From positions 41,350,227-41,414,226 of the forward strand of contig NC_065546.1 in NCBI RefSeq assembly GCF_022605725.1: 64,000 nt of DNA, written 5' to 3'. Below, piece by piece: positions 22,243 through 32,075 of this stretch. Below the pieces are notes generated by a model. That model did no database searches. It was not told the DNA's origin and saw only the letters and a list, made by a program, of their open reading frames with translations. The translations under genes and the position numbers were made by a program. Source of the stretch: Anthonomus grandis grandis. Lineage: Eukaryota; Arthropoda; Insecta; Coleoptera; Curculionidae. How positions within the stretch are numbered: position 1 is the stretch's first letter; every line of letters begins with the position of its first letter.

Positions 22243-24343
22243 CAGGGTGTCCATCTATAACCTGACACATTTCAACTGCTTATAAGTCGAGAACGGAAAA
22301 TGACAACAATGTGCGGTTTTCACAGAACTTCATCAATATTTTTAAAGTTTTTTTTGACAGTATTGCCAAGTTTCGAAAGTTACCTGAAATAGGAGGAAAA
22401 AAATTGATGATTTTCAAAGGCCGATTTCTCAAAAATTTTGAATGTAACACCCTGTACTTTTTAATTTCACATGAAAGCCTGTTAAATCCCCTTTCCGAAA
22501 ATGTATAAATTGTCTTAAATTCATAATTTTTTTTACAGAGCCAATTTTAGTAAATAACACCTTTTTGAAAATTTTCCTAGAATACATATTCGGTGATTGA
22601 TGAACATTTTCTGGTAATTGCCTATGTATCGCTTTAGCATGATCATAATTAAATAATTTGCGCTATTGCATAATTTGCGCTATTGCCATGTCTATAAAAA
22701 GTATTTATTCTATGTAATAAATTACAACTATTTACAACAATTTTAACAATAAACAATTGAAGAAATTAATTTTAATTTACAACTAATAAATTAGCTGCTG
22801 AATATGACTCCCATTTTGCTCGGAACACAAATGTAGACGGAGAAATAAGTTGCCGAAGGCGTTTTGTAGCATTCGCGGTGTAATTTGGTTGAAAACGTTT
22901 ACTATGTTGTTGCGCAGTTCATCCAAATTTCTTGGGGTTGGATTGTAACAACGGTCTTTTACATATCCCCATATACAAAAATCTGGAATGGTTAGATCGG
23001 GAGAGTAAGGTGCCCACTCGATTGGACCTGCTCGCCCTATCCATCTGTTTCCAAAAGTAATATCTAAGGAATCCCTTGCGACCCTGGAGAAGTGTGGTGG
23101 TGCACCGTCTTACTGGAAGTAGACCGTGTCTAAAATTCCATCCTGCTGAAGTTGAGGATAAAAAAATGTTTCCAACATATCGGTATAATTGTTTCCATTC
23201 ACTGTTGCTTCTTGAAAAACAAATGGCTCATAAATTTTAGATTTCGATACTGCACACCAAACGTTCAGCTTGGGAGAATCTCTTTCGAATTCGTTATACA
23301 CTCGAGGATTTTCATCTCCCCAAATTCGGCAGTTATGCTTATTTACTCGACCACTGATGTGAAATGTTGCATCATCAGACATTATTAAATTGGTATCCGG
23401 CTTATTTCTAAAAAGATCTAGTAGTGTTTCGCACATTAAATATCTTTTTTCAAAGGCGCGATTTTCTATTTTTTGGAAAGTTTGAATTTTGTAGGGTTTA
23501 AACTTAATTATTTTTAGAATTTTATGTACTTTACTTTTTGACATATTTGTTGTTTGAGCTATCTTCCTAATAGATATTTGGTTATTGTTTAAGGACAACA
23601 CTTCTTTTACCAGCAAAATATCATCCAACAGATTATCTTGTGCATTTAGGTTTGTTCTAACTTTTCTTTTAACTGTACCCTCCTAGGAAAATTGGCGTAC
23701 CCAATGAAGTATAGAATTGCGTGATGGTGGAGCCCTTTCAAAAATCAGCCTAAATCTTCTCGTCTGCGTAACTGATTTGCATTTACTAAATAATAACACG
23801 CAACGTGCCCTTTCCCGGGAGGTAAACATATTTAAACCTTTCAACATCTCTAAAAAATGCAAAAATACATATAGAAATCAAATTATTGGGACTGCCCAAC
23901 GAATGACGTTAAAAAGATTTGACAGTAGTTGAAGCCCACAAAACAAATTGTGCAACTCACAGTCTCCTTGACAAGCTACAATTGTTATTGTTGTCACTTG
24001 ATACCTAGAATGTTATTTAATAGGTATTTATTTACTAAAATTGGCTCTGTAAAAAAAAATAATGAATTTAAGACAATTTATGCATTATCGGAAAGGGGAT
24101 TTAACAGGCTTTCACGTGAAATTAAAAAGTACAGGGTGTTACATTTAAAATTTTTGAGAAATCGGCCTTTGAAAATCATCAATTTTTTTCCTCCTATTTC
24201 AGGTAAATTTCGAAACTTGGCAACACTGTCAAAAAAAACTTTAAAAATATTGATGAAGTTCTGTGAAAACCGCACATTATTATCACTTTCCGTTCTTGAC
24301 TTATAAGCAGTTAAAATGTGTCAGGTTGTAGATGGACACCCTG
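22243..24343 (-). mobile_element. DD41D mariner-like element A with ~315-bp arms
   Basis: Both ends read CAGGGTGTCCATCTA on their own strand and are flanked by TA (22241-22242, 24344-24345). The inverted arms extend about 315 bp (22243 to about 22558 and about 24027 to 24343) with few differences. Inside each arm, 212 bp from the end, lies a second CAGGGTGT in inverse direction followed by TA (22443-22456; 24130-24141). Each arm therefore starts with a unit that itself has MITE-like ends. A broken transposase gene lies between the arms. Confidence 0.88.
22790..23829 (-). pseudogene. DD41D transposase of element A, two stops
   Basis: The frame begins MFTSRERARCVLLFSKCK (HTH region), passes a TAG after VRQFS, then DDILLVKEVLSLNNNQISIR and IRKIAQTTNMSKSKVHKILK (second HTH). 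The catalytic core follows: LIMSDDATFHISGRVNKHNC, a TAA where YFQ-DGAPPH should read on, and PYSPDLTIPDFCIWGYVKD. Forty-one residues separate the second Asp (DGAPPH) from the last (TIPD), the DD41D spacing reported for rosa-type Tc1/mariner relatives. Apart from the two stops the frame is continuous, so inactivation is modest. All three catalytic Asp codons are still present. Confidence 0.87.
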
Positions 24344-24439
24344 TATTTTGAAAGATCGAAATTATCGATTGTCGATATCACGGCTTTTTCAATAAAGTGC
24401 TGTGATATCAATTCTCCGAAATAGGAATTTTTGGAACAC

Positions 24440-25015
24440 GACTTTGATTCAGATAGTAAGACATTTGTAGAATGGTGTAGTTTTTTTCAAAGAGGTTTTA
24501 GTAAAATGAATTTGTGATAATAACGAAGGAAAATTAGGTGAAGTAGGGAAAATTATTGTGGAGATAGCTGAAACAAAAGTTAGCCGTAGAAAATACAACC
24601 GTGGAAGATTAATTGAGGTTCAGTGACTTTTTGGGGGAATTAAAAAGAGTTCTAAAAGAATGTTTATTGTTCCAGTTGAAAATCGGACAAAGGAAATACT
24701 GATAAATATTATTAAAGATAAAATTCTGCCTGGAACGACCATCTCTGACCATTTCTGACTTTGGGCCAGCGTACGATGCTTGAAGACGAGTCTTTCAAGC
24801 ATCTGACAGTCCATCATTCATACAATTTTGTCAACCCTGAAATGGATGAAGAAACCCAGAACTTATAAGGATTATGGCGTGAAGTAAAAGCTAATATTCC
24901 AAAATATGGTCGTACTGCGGAGAATTACCTGGGTTACCTATCAGAATTTTATTTTTGTGGCCGTTACCGAAATCACTTGCATAGGCCACATTTTTTTTTA
25001 ACTGCTGCTAAACTA
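24440..25015 (+). pseudogene. Merlin / ISXO2-like transposase fragment
   Basis: Plus-strand fragments follow the ISXO2-like transposase domain: KTFVEWCSFFQRGFSKMNL, then ETKVSRRKYNRGRLIEVQ, LFGGIKRSSKRMFIVPVENR, KDKILPGTTI, HLTVHHSYNFVNPEMDEETQ and REVKANIPKYG ending EFYFCGRYRN. These match the family order (first Asp region, RKYNRGR, FGGI, VENRT, PGTTIxSD, VNHS-like, K-lPxYG, EF). At least two stops and a frameshift (near 24750) break it. Element ends were not found. Confidence 0.75.
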
Positions 25016-25561
25016 TACAATCCAAAAAATGTTTATTTTAGTTATATAATTTCAATTATATATTTATAAAATAATATTTTTGTCCATTAATATTTAGAAT
25101 AATAAATTATATATTATATTATATAATTGAATAATATACAGTGAAAGCTCTCCTTGCGGACAGCTCCTATAAGCGGACATCTCTTTTAACCGGACAAAGT
25201 TCCTGGAACCGAATTTCAGCATATCATTTTCAATGTTAAATGCATTCCGATAAGCGGACGCTCTTATAAACGGACTCGGACACTAGATTTTTCTGTATGT
25301 GATCAAAAAATCTCCCATAAGCGGACGCGAAACTCTAATACCTGGACGATTTTGAGTTCCGCTTATTGCAATGCACATATCTACATACATAAAATTCGGT
25401 AAGGTTCGCATTTCGTTGGCTCGCCAGTATGTAATCTTGTGGTTTATCTTCAGTTCAGGCAAATTCGTAGTTGGTTGAGATATTTTATTATTGTAACTGT
25501 AAAATGGCACCAAAAAAAGGATGCTCTCGTTAAAGGAAAAGATGGAAGTTGTTAACGTATT

Positions 25562-25977
25562 TGTGGGGGACTTCGAGAATTCCACCCGTTATCTATTTTC
25601 TATTTCTCGTATTGATATCCATTTCACTGGGCCAATAAAACCCAATGTCACTTGCACTACACTTTATTTAGGACAAATTCACCCCAATCCCATTACAACC
25701 CCAATTAAAGACTAATTATTACACATGCACATTATTGCAAATCAAAGGCAACATTTCTCTTGACTCCTCGTCACCGACGACTACTCGACTCACTACCATA
25801 GAATAATATTGAGGGGGTATACTACTCTCTCAGGATAGGCCGTTACAAGCCGGTGTCATAACAGGCGGGCGGGGTGGTTTCCTTTATTACATAGCGCCGC
25901 CGTGAAGAACAGTGGCGTAAAAAATTGAAATAAATTTTGTTTATATTTTTTGTCGATTTAAATTGAATTACGCAACA
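25562..25977. mobile_element. 416-bp solo LTR inside the Tigger
   Basis: The insert starts TGTGGGGGACTTCG, ends ATTACGCAACA (canonical TG...CA) and is flanked by GTATT on both sides (25557-25561, 25978-25982). Removing it together with one GTATT joins the transposase codons VVNV and LDRESV without a gap. An AATAAA lies near 25929 on the plus strand. No second LTR or internal region is present, so this is most simply a solo LTR left by recombination. The superfamily (Gypsy or BEL) is not resolved. Confidence 0.88.
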
Positions 25978-26309
25978 GTATTAGACAGAGAAAGTGTTTC
26001 AGTTCGTCATTTGGCAAAGAGGTTTAATATTGGGAAAACGCAAGCAGCTGAAATTGCCAAAAATAAGGAAGATATCAGGAATAAATGGCAATCAGGAACT
26101 AATATAAATCAAAAGAAGGATTTTTTAAAAAAGGAAGGTTTTGCTATAGACAAAACATGTTTTGAGTGGTTTGTGATAGCTAGAAGTCAGAACATTCCAA
26201 TCTCAGGGCCGTTAGTGAAAATGAAAGCTAAAGAAATCGCCATTACTTTGGGCTATAATAATTTCAGTGCGTCCGACGGGTGGCCGCAAAAGTGGCGCAA
26301 GAGACATAG

Positions 26310-26825
26310 GGTATGTACCGTTATCAACTGTCAGTACTGAATTTACTGGACGTCGTTCCGATATTTGTTTCAGTTTACTGATTCAGTACTGAATGACGTC
26401 ATAAAAGCGTCAGTGACGTCATTAATCTTTACTGGATTGACTGAGGATAAAAGCTACTGTAGGGACAGTAAAATAGTGGGGGAATGTCAAAACTGTCAGA
26501 AGTGTTGTTGATGTTGATTTCTTGAATCTTCTTGTTTACGTAAAAAATTATTTTCTGCGTCTATTATTCTTACCATCTTGCTTTTTTCGACATATTTATT
26601 TTATTAACAAATGTGGTCTGGTTTTAATAAAGCAAAAGACCGTACCGGAAAACAAAACAGAAACAGGTAATTTGGTTTTATAGGTTATGTTGTGGTTGTG
26701 AAAACAGTGCTGAAAACTGTTCCTTTTTTGGAGCAAAACAGCACGCTGTATAAAATCGGAACGACAAATTACAGTAAAATTAGCACAGTACAATCCTGTA
26801 CTGACAGTTGAAAACGGTACATACC
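26310..26825. mobile_element. 516-bp MITE inside the Tigger, with two CRE palindromes
   Basis: Inverted termini of about 29 bp start GGTATGTACCGTT and continue TCAACTGTCAGTAC on both ends with one mismatch. CATAG flanks both sides (26305-26309, 26826-26830); removal of the insert and one CATAG joins KRH to SVSFKCISG in frame. If the terminus is taken as GGGTATG the duplication shortens to ATA, so the superfamily is open. Two perfect TGACGTCA octamers lie at 26394-26401 and 26414-26421. Confidence 0.87.
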
Positions 26826-28194
26826 CATAGTGTGAGTTTCAAATGCATATCTGGCGAAGCTGCTGCAGTAAATCAAGTTGATGTGTCACAATTTTTGGAG
26901 AAACCTCCGTCCATGTTGCTTGGCTACAAACCAGAAGACGTGTACAACGCAAATGAAAGTGGACTTTTTTTTCGCGCATTGCCCGACAAAACTCTGTCCC
27001 TTAAAGGAGCAACATGTGTGGGTGGAAAGTTGTCTAAAGATAGACTAACCATTTTATTTTGTGCAAGTATGGCCGGTGAAAAATGCGATTTGATTGTGAT
27101 CGGGAAAGCAGCTCGTCCCCGTGCTTTAAAAAACGTTGCTATTAAGGATCTACCAGCGACTTGAAAATTCAACAAAAAGGCATGGATGACCCGAGAAATT
27201 ATGTCTGAGTGGTTACTGGAATTCGACCGGAAAATGGGAATCCAAAAAAGGCAAATTCTTTTATTTTTAGACAATGCATGCTCTCATCATCGTGATCTGA
27301 AAATGAAAAATGTGAAAATTATATTTTTACCGCCAAACACAACTTGAGTTTGTCAGCCCTTGGATCAAGGTATTATACAGAACTTTAAATTTTATTATCG
27401 GCTCTACAATTAAGAATTGTTTTGGCAAAGCAGGATTTAGAAAAAGTGGATGTAGCTCAGAATTTGCTGAGCAAAATTATTGCGATGCTGAAGACGATCT
27501 GCCCTTAGCGACACTTACTCAATTACTGCGACAAACCAAACATTTAGGAGTAGCAAACCCCCAGAAAGTAGATGATTTCCTGGCCTTAGACAATAATATA
27601 ACAACAAAAGAAAATGCCATTGACAACTTTTCGAATTTGGATGTAGAAAGCCCAGGCCAACTTGAATATGGTAGTCCAAACGACTTAGAAGAAGAAGTGG
27701 AACTAGTGGACTCACTAAGAGGTTCAAAAACTATAAATTCATATGGGGAAGCTCTAAATCATATTTCTATATTGAAAAAATTTGCTAAAGATGATTTCAC
27801 TGCATTTCAACATTTAAAAAATTTAGAAAGTTATTACGAAAATTGCCTCCTTCAGCAAAAGATGGTGAAATTTCATCAGACAAACATTTTAAACTTTTTT
27901 CAAAAAACTAAAGAATAATGTTTTTTTTTTTAATTCTCGTACCATGTATTGAAGCATTTATGTTTTTGTATGCGTATACATACATATAGATTGTATATAG
28001 CATAAATAAATACTTTAAAAATGTGGCGAGTTTCTGTTTCATTTTCCTCATGATTATGTATTACCTCATTTCCTCATGATTATATACCCCGTTATTTATA
28101 CTCTATACTCACATACTATCTTTAAAACGGACACCTCCCATAAGCAGACAAAAGTTACGGAACCGTGAGTGTCCGCTTATGGGAGCTTTCACTG

Positions 28195-29799
28195 TATTAT
28201 ATTCATGTTGAACATTAGTAATAGGAAAATAAAGTACCAACCTATTAATTAAATGAGAAACTTTTACAATTTAATATCTTTTACTAATTTTGTGTGATCT
28301 AAATTAACATGTTTACATAAAACAACGTCGTATGAATGAGATACATGGCATCGCATGTCGCCATGAACTGGATATGATAAATATTTATATCTACACTCCA
28401 TGTCTGTGCGGCGTCCTTTTGTATATCAAATTCCAATATTTTTTTCCAAAACTTCATGCATTTACCTTTCTGGCACTCCGTTCAGGAAACAAAAATTAGC
28501 AACATTCATCCTTTTGTGCGAGAAAAGCTTGTTACCAAAAAAAACAATTGAAATCGAATGAATTGTGGCCATTTGTAAGATTCTGCAGTTGCAGAATCTT
28601 GTCGACTTTACGTACCTTCAGATTTTGTAATATTTTAAAATTTGAGTGAAACAGTACTTCAAAAAGAATAAATTAAGAGAAAAAAATTTGCTGAATAGTC
28701 ACGTAGGACCCTAAAAAATAATATTTAATTCCTTTAAAATATGCTAAAATACGAGTGTACACTAGTCTTTTTCATGATTGAAACTCGTCGAAACTTTGGA
28801 GATATTATGGACTGTGAGTTGTCAAATTGTGTATACTGATTTTCAATAATAAATATAACTATTACGCTAAAGCTCAATGTAAGTAATAAGAAACAAACAC
28901 GGCCAAAATAATAACAGTGTTTTTACATTATAATAGTGAACCGGTTTTACTATTTGTTCGACAGCTAGTACGCAATGAAAAATTTATACCTTTCGGAGCT
29001 TTGACATTTTCAGACTCTATTTGTATAAAAAAGTATATAGAGGGCTCGTAAATGTCATGTACATGGACGTCCTAAAAAAAATCATATAGAAGGAATAATA
29101 AATTCTTTAAACATATATGGCAACGCTGTCACCGTTCGTCTTGCATTGTAACTTGCATTAATTGAATTATATAGGGAATACCCAAATTTATGGGATCATA
29201 AAAGTAGGGATTCACGATTAACGATTAACGGATTTGAGCAGAACTAAGGGAATGAGAGCACTTTGAACAATTAAAAAAATACACAAGTCATATGTATTTG
29301 CGCGCGGTCCCCTGTGTAACCTAAATTATATATATAAATAAGTTAATAATGTTTCTAATGAAATAGCAAATTGCAGAAAAAAAGAGTGAAAGGCGTGCGC
29401 GAGACGAAATAAAATTCTTGTTATTCAAAATTTCAACCTAACAGGATTCTTCCTTAAGCTTTCCCTAAGTTCGTTTTTTAAATTCGTCAGAGTGACGTGT
29501 GTTCGTTTTCCATTTCTGCAGAATTTTTCCAGTAAATAATTTTGTCAAAACTTGCAACAATTGACCGATATCGCTTGCACCAGCAAAAACAAAGCCACTC
29601 CGGTAAGTCCGCTTTATTTCTCGGCATATCACAGGTTCTTCCCTTCAGGTCCCTTTTCAAATCCACCAGCTTTGGCATTTTCACACACTTTAGTCCCATT
29701 TACCTTAGTTCATTATTATTTATTTTTCTGTTGTCCAATTCACACCTGACACCAATGTATGTTTTTTTTTATTTGTGTTTGTGCATTTGTTTTGGTATT
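28195..29799. other. Intergenic, no gene recognised
   Basis: AT-rich DNA. A moderately GC-richer segment at 29390-29720 contains possible splice-like words but no recognisable protein on either strand. Confidence 0.3.
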
Positions 29800-30830
29800 A
29801 TACCTAAAGACCTTGAAATGTTTCGATCCTGGGAAAATAGGCAGGAAAATTTGGCAAATGAAGAGGAAAGTGTTTGTGCGGGCTTAAAATTGAAATTGTC
29901 GAAACAGTAGGCTGCCAAGGCAGTTGTGCATATAGGTCTCCTGATGGACTCGTCATGCCCCACCGGAGGTTACCAGAGCCCAACGGCCTTGGAAAAACCG
30001 ATAAGGCTCTCTGGTCTGAAGGACTTAAAGTCACTCGGTGCACTGAAAGTGTTACCCAAGTATTTGAACCTGGCGGGCGTAAGTGCTGCACTCCCCGACC
30101 ACATGGTCAACGGTCTCATTCTCCTCACAGCATCACCGACATTCCAGGTTGTCTGCAATACCGATGGTATGGAGATGAATTCTTAAGTGCCAGTGTTCGG
30201 TTAAAAGACCTGTCATTAGCCGAATTTCGCGTCTTTTTAGGCGTAGTAGATTTTTGGTGAAACAGGCAGAGGGCCCACCTATGTGCGCTTTGGCCTGTCT
30301 CATACCTCAGTCCATCTTCGGTGGGTCCACTTGTCCAGCAGACCCTTCATTGACGCGACCGCTACGCATTTGGCGATACCAATTATGGGTTCCGGCTCCA
30401 TCGGCACATTCGCGGATCCCACTCTGGCAGGAGAATCCGCTTCCTCATTACCTGCATGGCCAGATATCCAGACGAGCTGAACCCTGCAGCCAACCTCCAC
30501 CAGTTTTTTCAAGACTTATATGCACTCTAGTACAAGCTTGGAGATTACCTTTGCGGCCGAGATAGCCTTAATGGCAGCTGTGCTGTCCGAGCATATTGAT
30601 ACGACTTGCGGTGTGCGTAGGTTTGGATTTTCTGTCCGCAAGACAGTGGCGTGCTCCCCCAGCGAGTATGCCCTACTGGTATGTGGGATCCCACCACAGA
30701 GCCCTGATCCAGTTCTTTTAATCATTCTGGAACCATCTGTGTACCGGATGATCCCCCGATTTTGCAATGCAGGTCTGTTGGAATGCTGCCACTCTCTGCC
30801 TGCAATGTGCGTCACAAATCTTGTGCGGGC
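29800..30830 (-). pseudogene. LINE 3' end encoding RNase H (I/R1-like group)
   Basis: The minus strand reads an RNase H domain: IIRYTDGSRMIKRTGSG, SICSDSTAAIKAI, then after a frameshift LVWISGHAGNEEADSPARVG. These hold the DGS, SDS and GH..N.EAD boxes of the RNase H that follows RT in I-group LINEs. Downstream is a degraded Cys motif region. The reverse transcriptase itself is missing upstream, so only the 3' end of the element remains. GC content is higher than in neighbouring DNA, as common for LINE coding regions. Many open frames on the plus strand here are mirror frames of this domain. Confidence 0.78.
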
Positions 30831-30989
30831 TTATAGAGACCGTGGGTGCACAAGAAAGACAATAACATTTGTAATGAAAACAATGAGAGTGATCTGGACA
30901 GTGATTTAGACTCACATAGTTCTGATAGTTCATTTTCTTGTGTTTAGGAAGCAGACGAAAAAGCAAGGGAAGTATTCTACATAGAAAAA

Positions 30990-31215
30990 CAATGAGGTTC
31001 TGACCTTAGAGATGGTTAAGGAGACCTTATCGGCAAGGGACAAACATTTCTCAGTCTCAACCTTGCGGAGATACCTGATAAAACTTGGATTTAAGTTTAA
31101 GATGGTTAACAAAAGAGCTGCTGCAATGGAATACTGTATAGAATATTTAAAAAAATTGGGAGGAAGAAAGATCTATACATTATTTTGACGAAACATGGTA
31201 TGATGCATTTATGAT
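30990..31215 (+). pseudogene. Short IS630/Tc1-like transposase fragment
   Basis: Plus-strand reading gives MVKETLSARDKHFSVSTLRR, YLIKLGFKFKMVNKRAAAME and, shifted, IEYLKKLGGRKIYTLF. These look like the HTH-to-catalytic transition (family form: YRYLRKLGFKYKKVNKRA..., then YYLDETW). Only this stretch is recognisable, broken by frame changes; no ends were found. Confidence 0.5.
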
Positions 31216-32075
31216 TGATGTATGATTTCCATTCTTTGGGAAAAAGTCCCTTTTCTACCATAGTAAGCAAACCATATTCTTATTAATTAAACAAGTTTAA
31301 AATTTTGTTTTTTACAGCTTACTGCCCCTGTTTGACCTTCAATGAGACAATAAAGACTGCTTCTTCCTCCATTCTCTGGGAAAAAGTCTTTACACGCATA
31401 AGATATAGACAGCTATACTTGGGTTACCGAACAGATGGAGTGGTCACGTGATTGTTCTGCGCCTAGAGCCTCGATAGGGTTCATGACTTGGGGTTTTATT
31501 TAATTTTATTAGTCGAGCGGCTTTAGATCGTTTTGGTTGAATTTTCTGCTATTCGAATCTTCGCAATATTGAAAAGTTGAGATTGTGTTTATTTTTTTAA
31601 TTTGTTGAATGCCGTCTGACAATACAAGCAACACCGGCACACGGACTATTCGCGGCATATCAAAGATTCTATAAGAGATCTCTGAACTGCACTTTAATTC
31701 AATCGCTTATAAGAATAGAATTTTATTAAACACAAGGAAGACTACCGGCTAGAGTCGGATACCCTTGTTGGGTATTACCAGTGCCCAGGAATTGGAAACA
31801 TCGGCCCAGGATTTGCCTTTTTAATGTTGGCTTTATAATTCTTTTCTCAACAAATATCTTTAAGATTCTTGATTTGTATTTCGTATTTTGATGTAGACCA
31901 TCTTAATTAGTTTAAGTTTACCTCTTCTTAGTGAGAACAGGTAGAATTTTAAGTAAGAATACTAACTTTTGATTTTAAGTTTATACTTATGTTTGGTTTG
32001 CTTTAATGTAGCCAAGAACGAAATATCTTCTTAAAGTTGCATTTAATATGTAATAATTCTTAAGACTGCTACATA
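31216..32075. other. Intergenic, no gene recognised
   Basis: The word CATTCT.TGGGAAAAAGTC occurs twice (about 31231 and 31372). A GC-richer patch at 31430-31830 has no recognisable product. Confidence 0.3.

Larger units (their letters stand above)
25504..27918 (+). pseudogene. Tigger-type (CENPB + DDE_1) transposase, interrupted
   Basis: Visible blocks: LSLKEKMEVVNV (25521-), then after the solo LTR LDRESVSVRHLAKRFNIGKT (psq/CENPB HTH), NNFSASDGWPQKWRKRH, then after the MITE SFKCISGEAAAVNQVDVSQF. The DDE core reads VYNANESGLFFRALP, SKDRLTILFCASMAGEK, LLFLDNACSHHRDL, FLPPNTT-VCQPLDQGIIQNF. A C-terminal domain follows (27637-27918). The first catalytic residue is lost (NANESG instead of NADETG). 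There is a frameshift in the A-run after the ATG at 25504, stops after DLPAT and PPNTT, and a shift after 27390. It is therefore dead independently of the two insertions. Confidence 0.9.
25139..28194 (+). mobile_element. pogo/Tigger element with two internal insertions
   Basis: Ends read CAGTGAAAGCTCTCCTTGCG and, on the other strand, CAGTGAAAGCTCCCATAAGC, flanked by TA (25137-25138, 28195-28196). The word GCGGACA recurs several times just inside each end (TAAGCGGACATCTC, ATAAGCGGACGC), as in other Tiggers. Between the ends is a decayed CENPB/DDE_1 transposase. It is interrupted by a 416-bp solo LTR (25562-25977) and a 516-bp MITE (26310-26825), each with a target duplication whose removal restores the reading order. 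Confidence 0.93.

Noticed and set aside
22311..24275. Two nearly identical 65-residue frames (22311-22508 plus, 24078-24275 minus)
   Set aside because: They are the same non-coding arm sequence of element A read from both ends, not paralogous genes.
29542..30909. A cluster of overlapping plus-strand frames of 60-130 codons
   Set aside because: They mirror the RNase H coding strand on the minus strand; only the minus reading gives known motifs.
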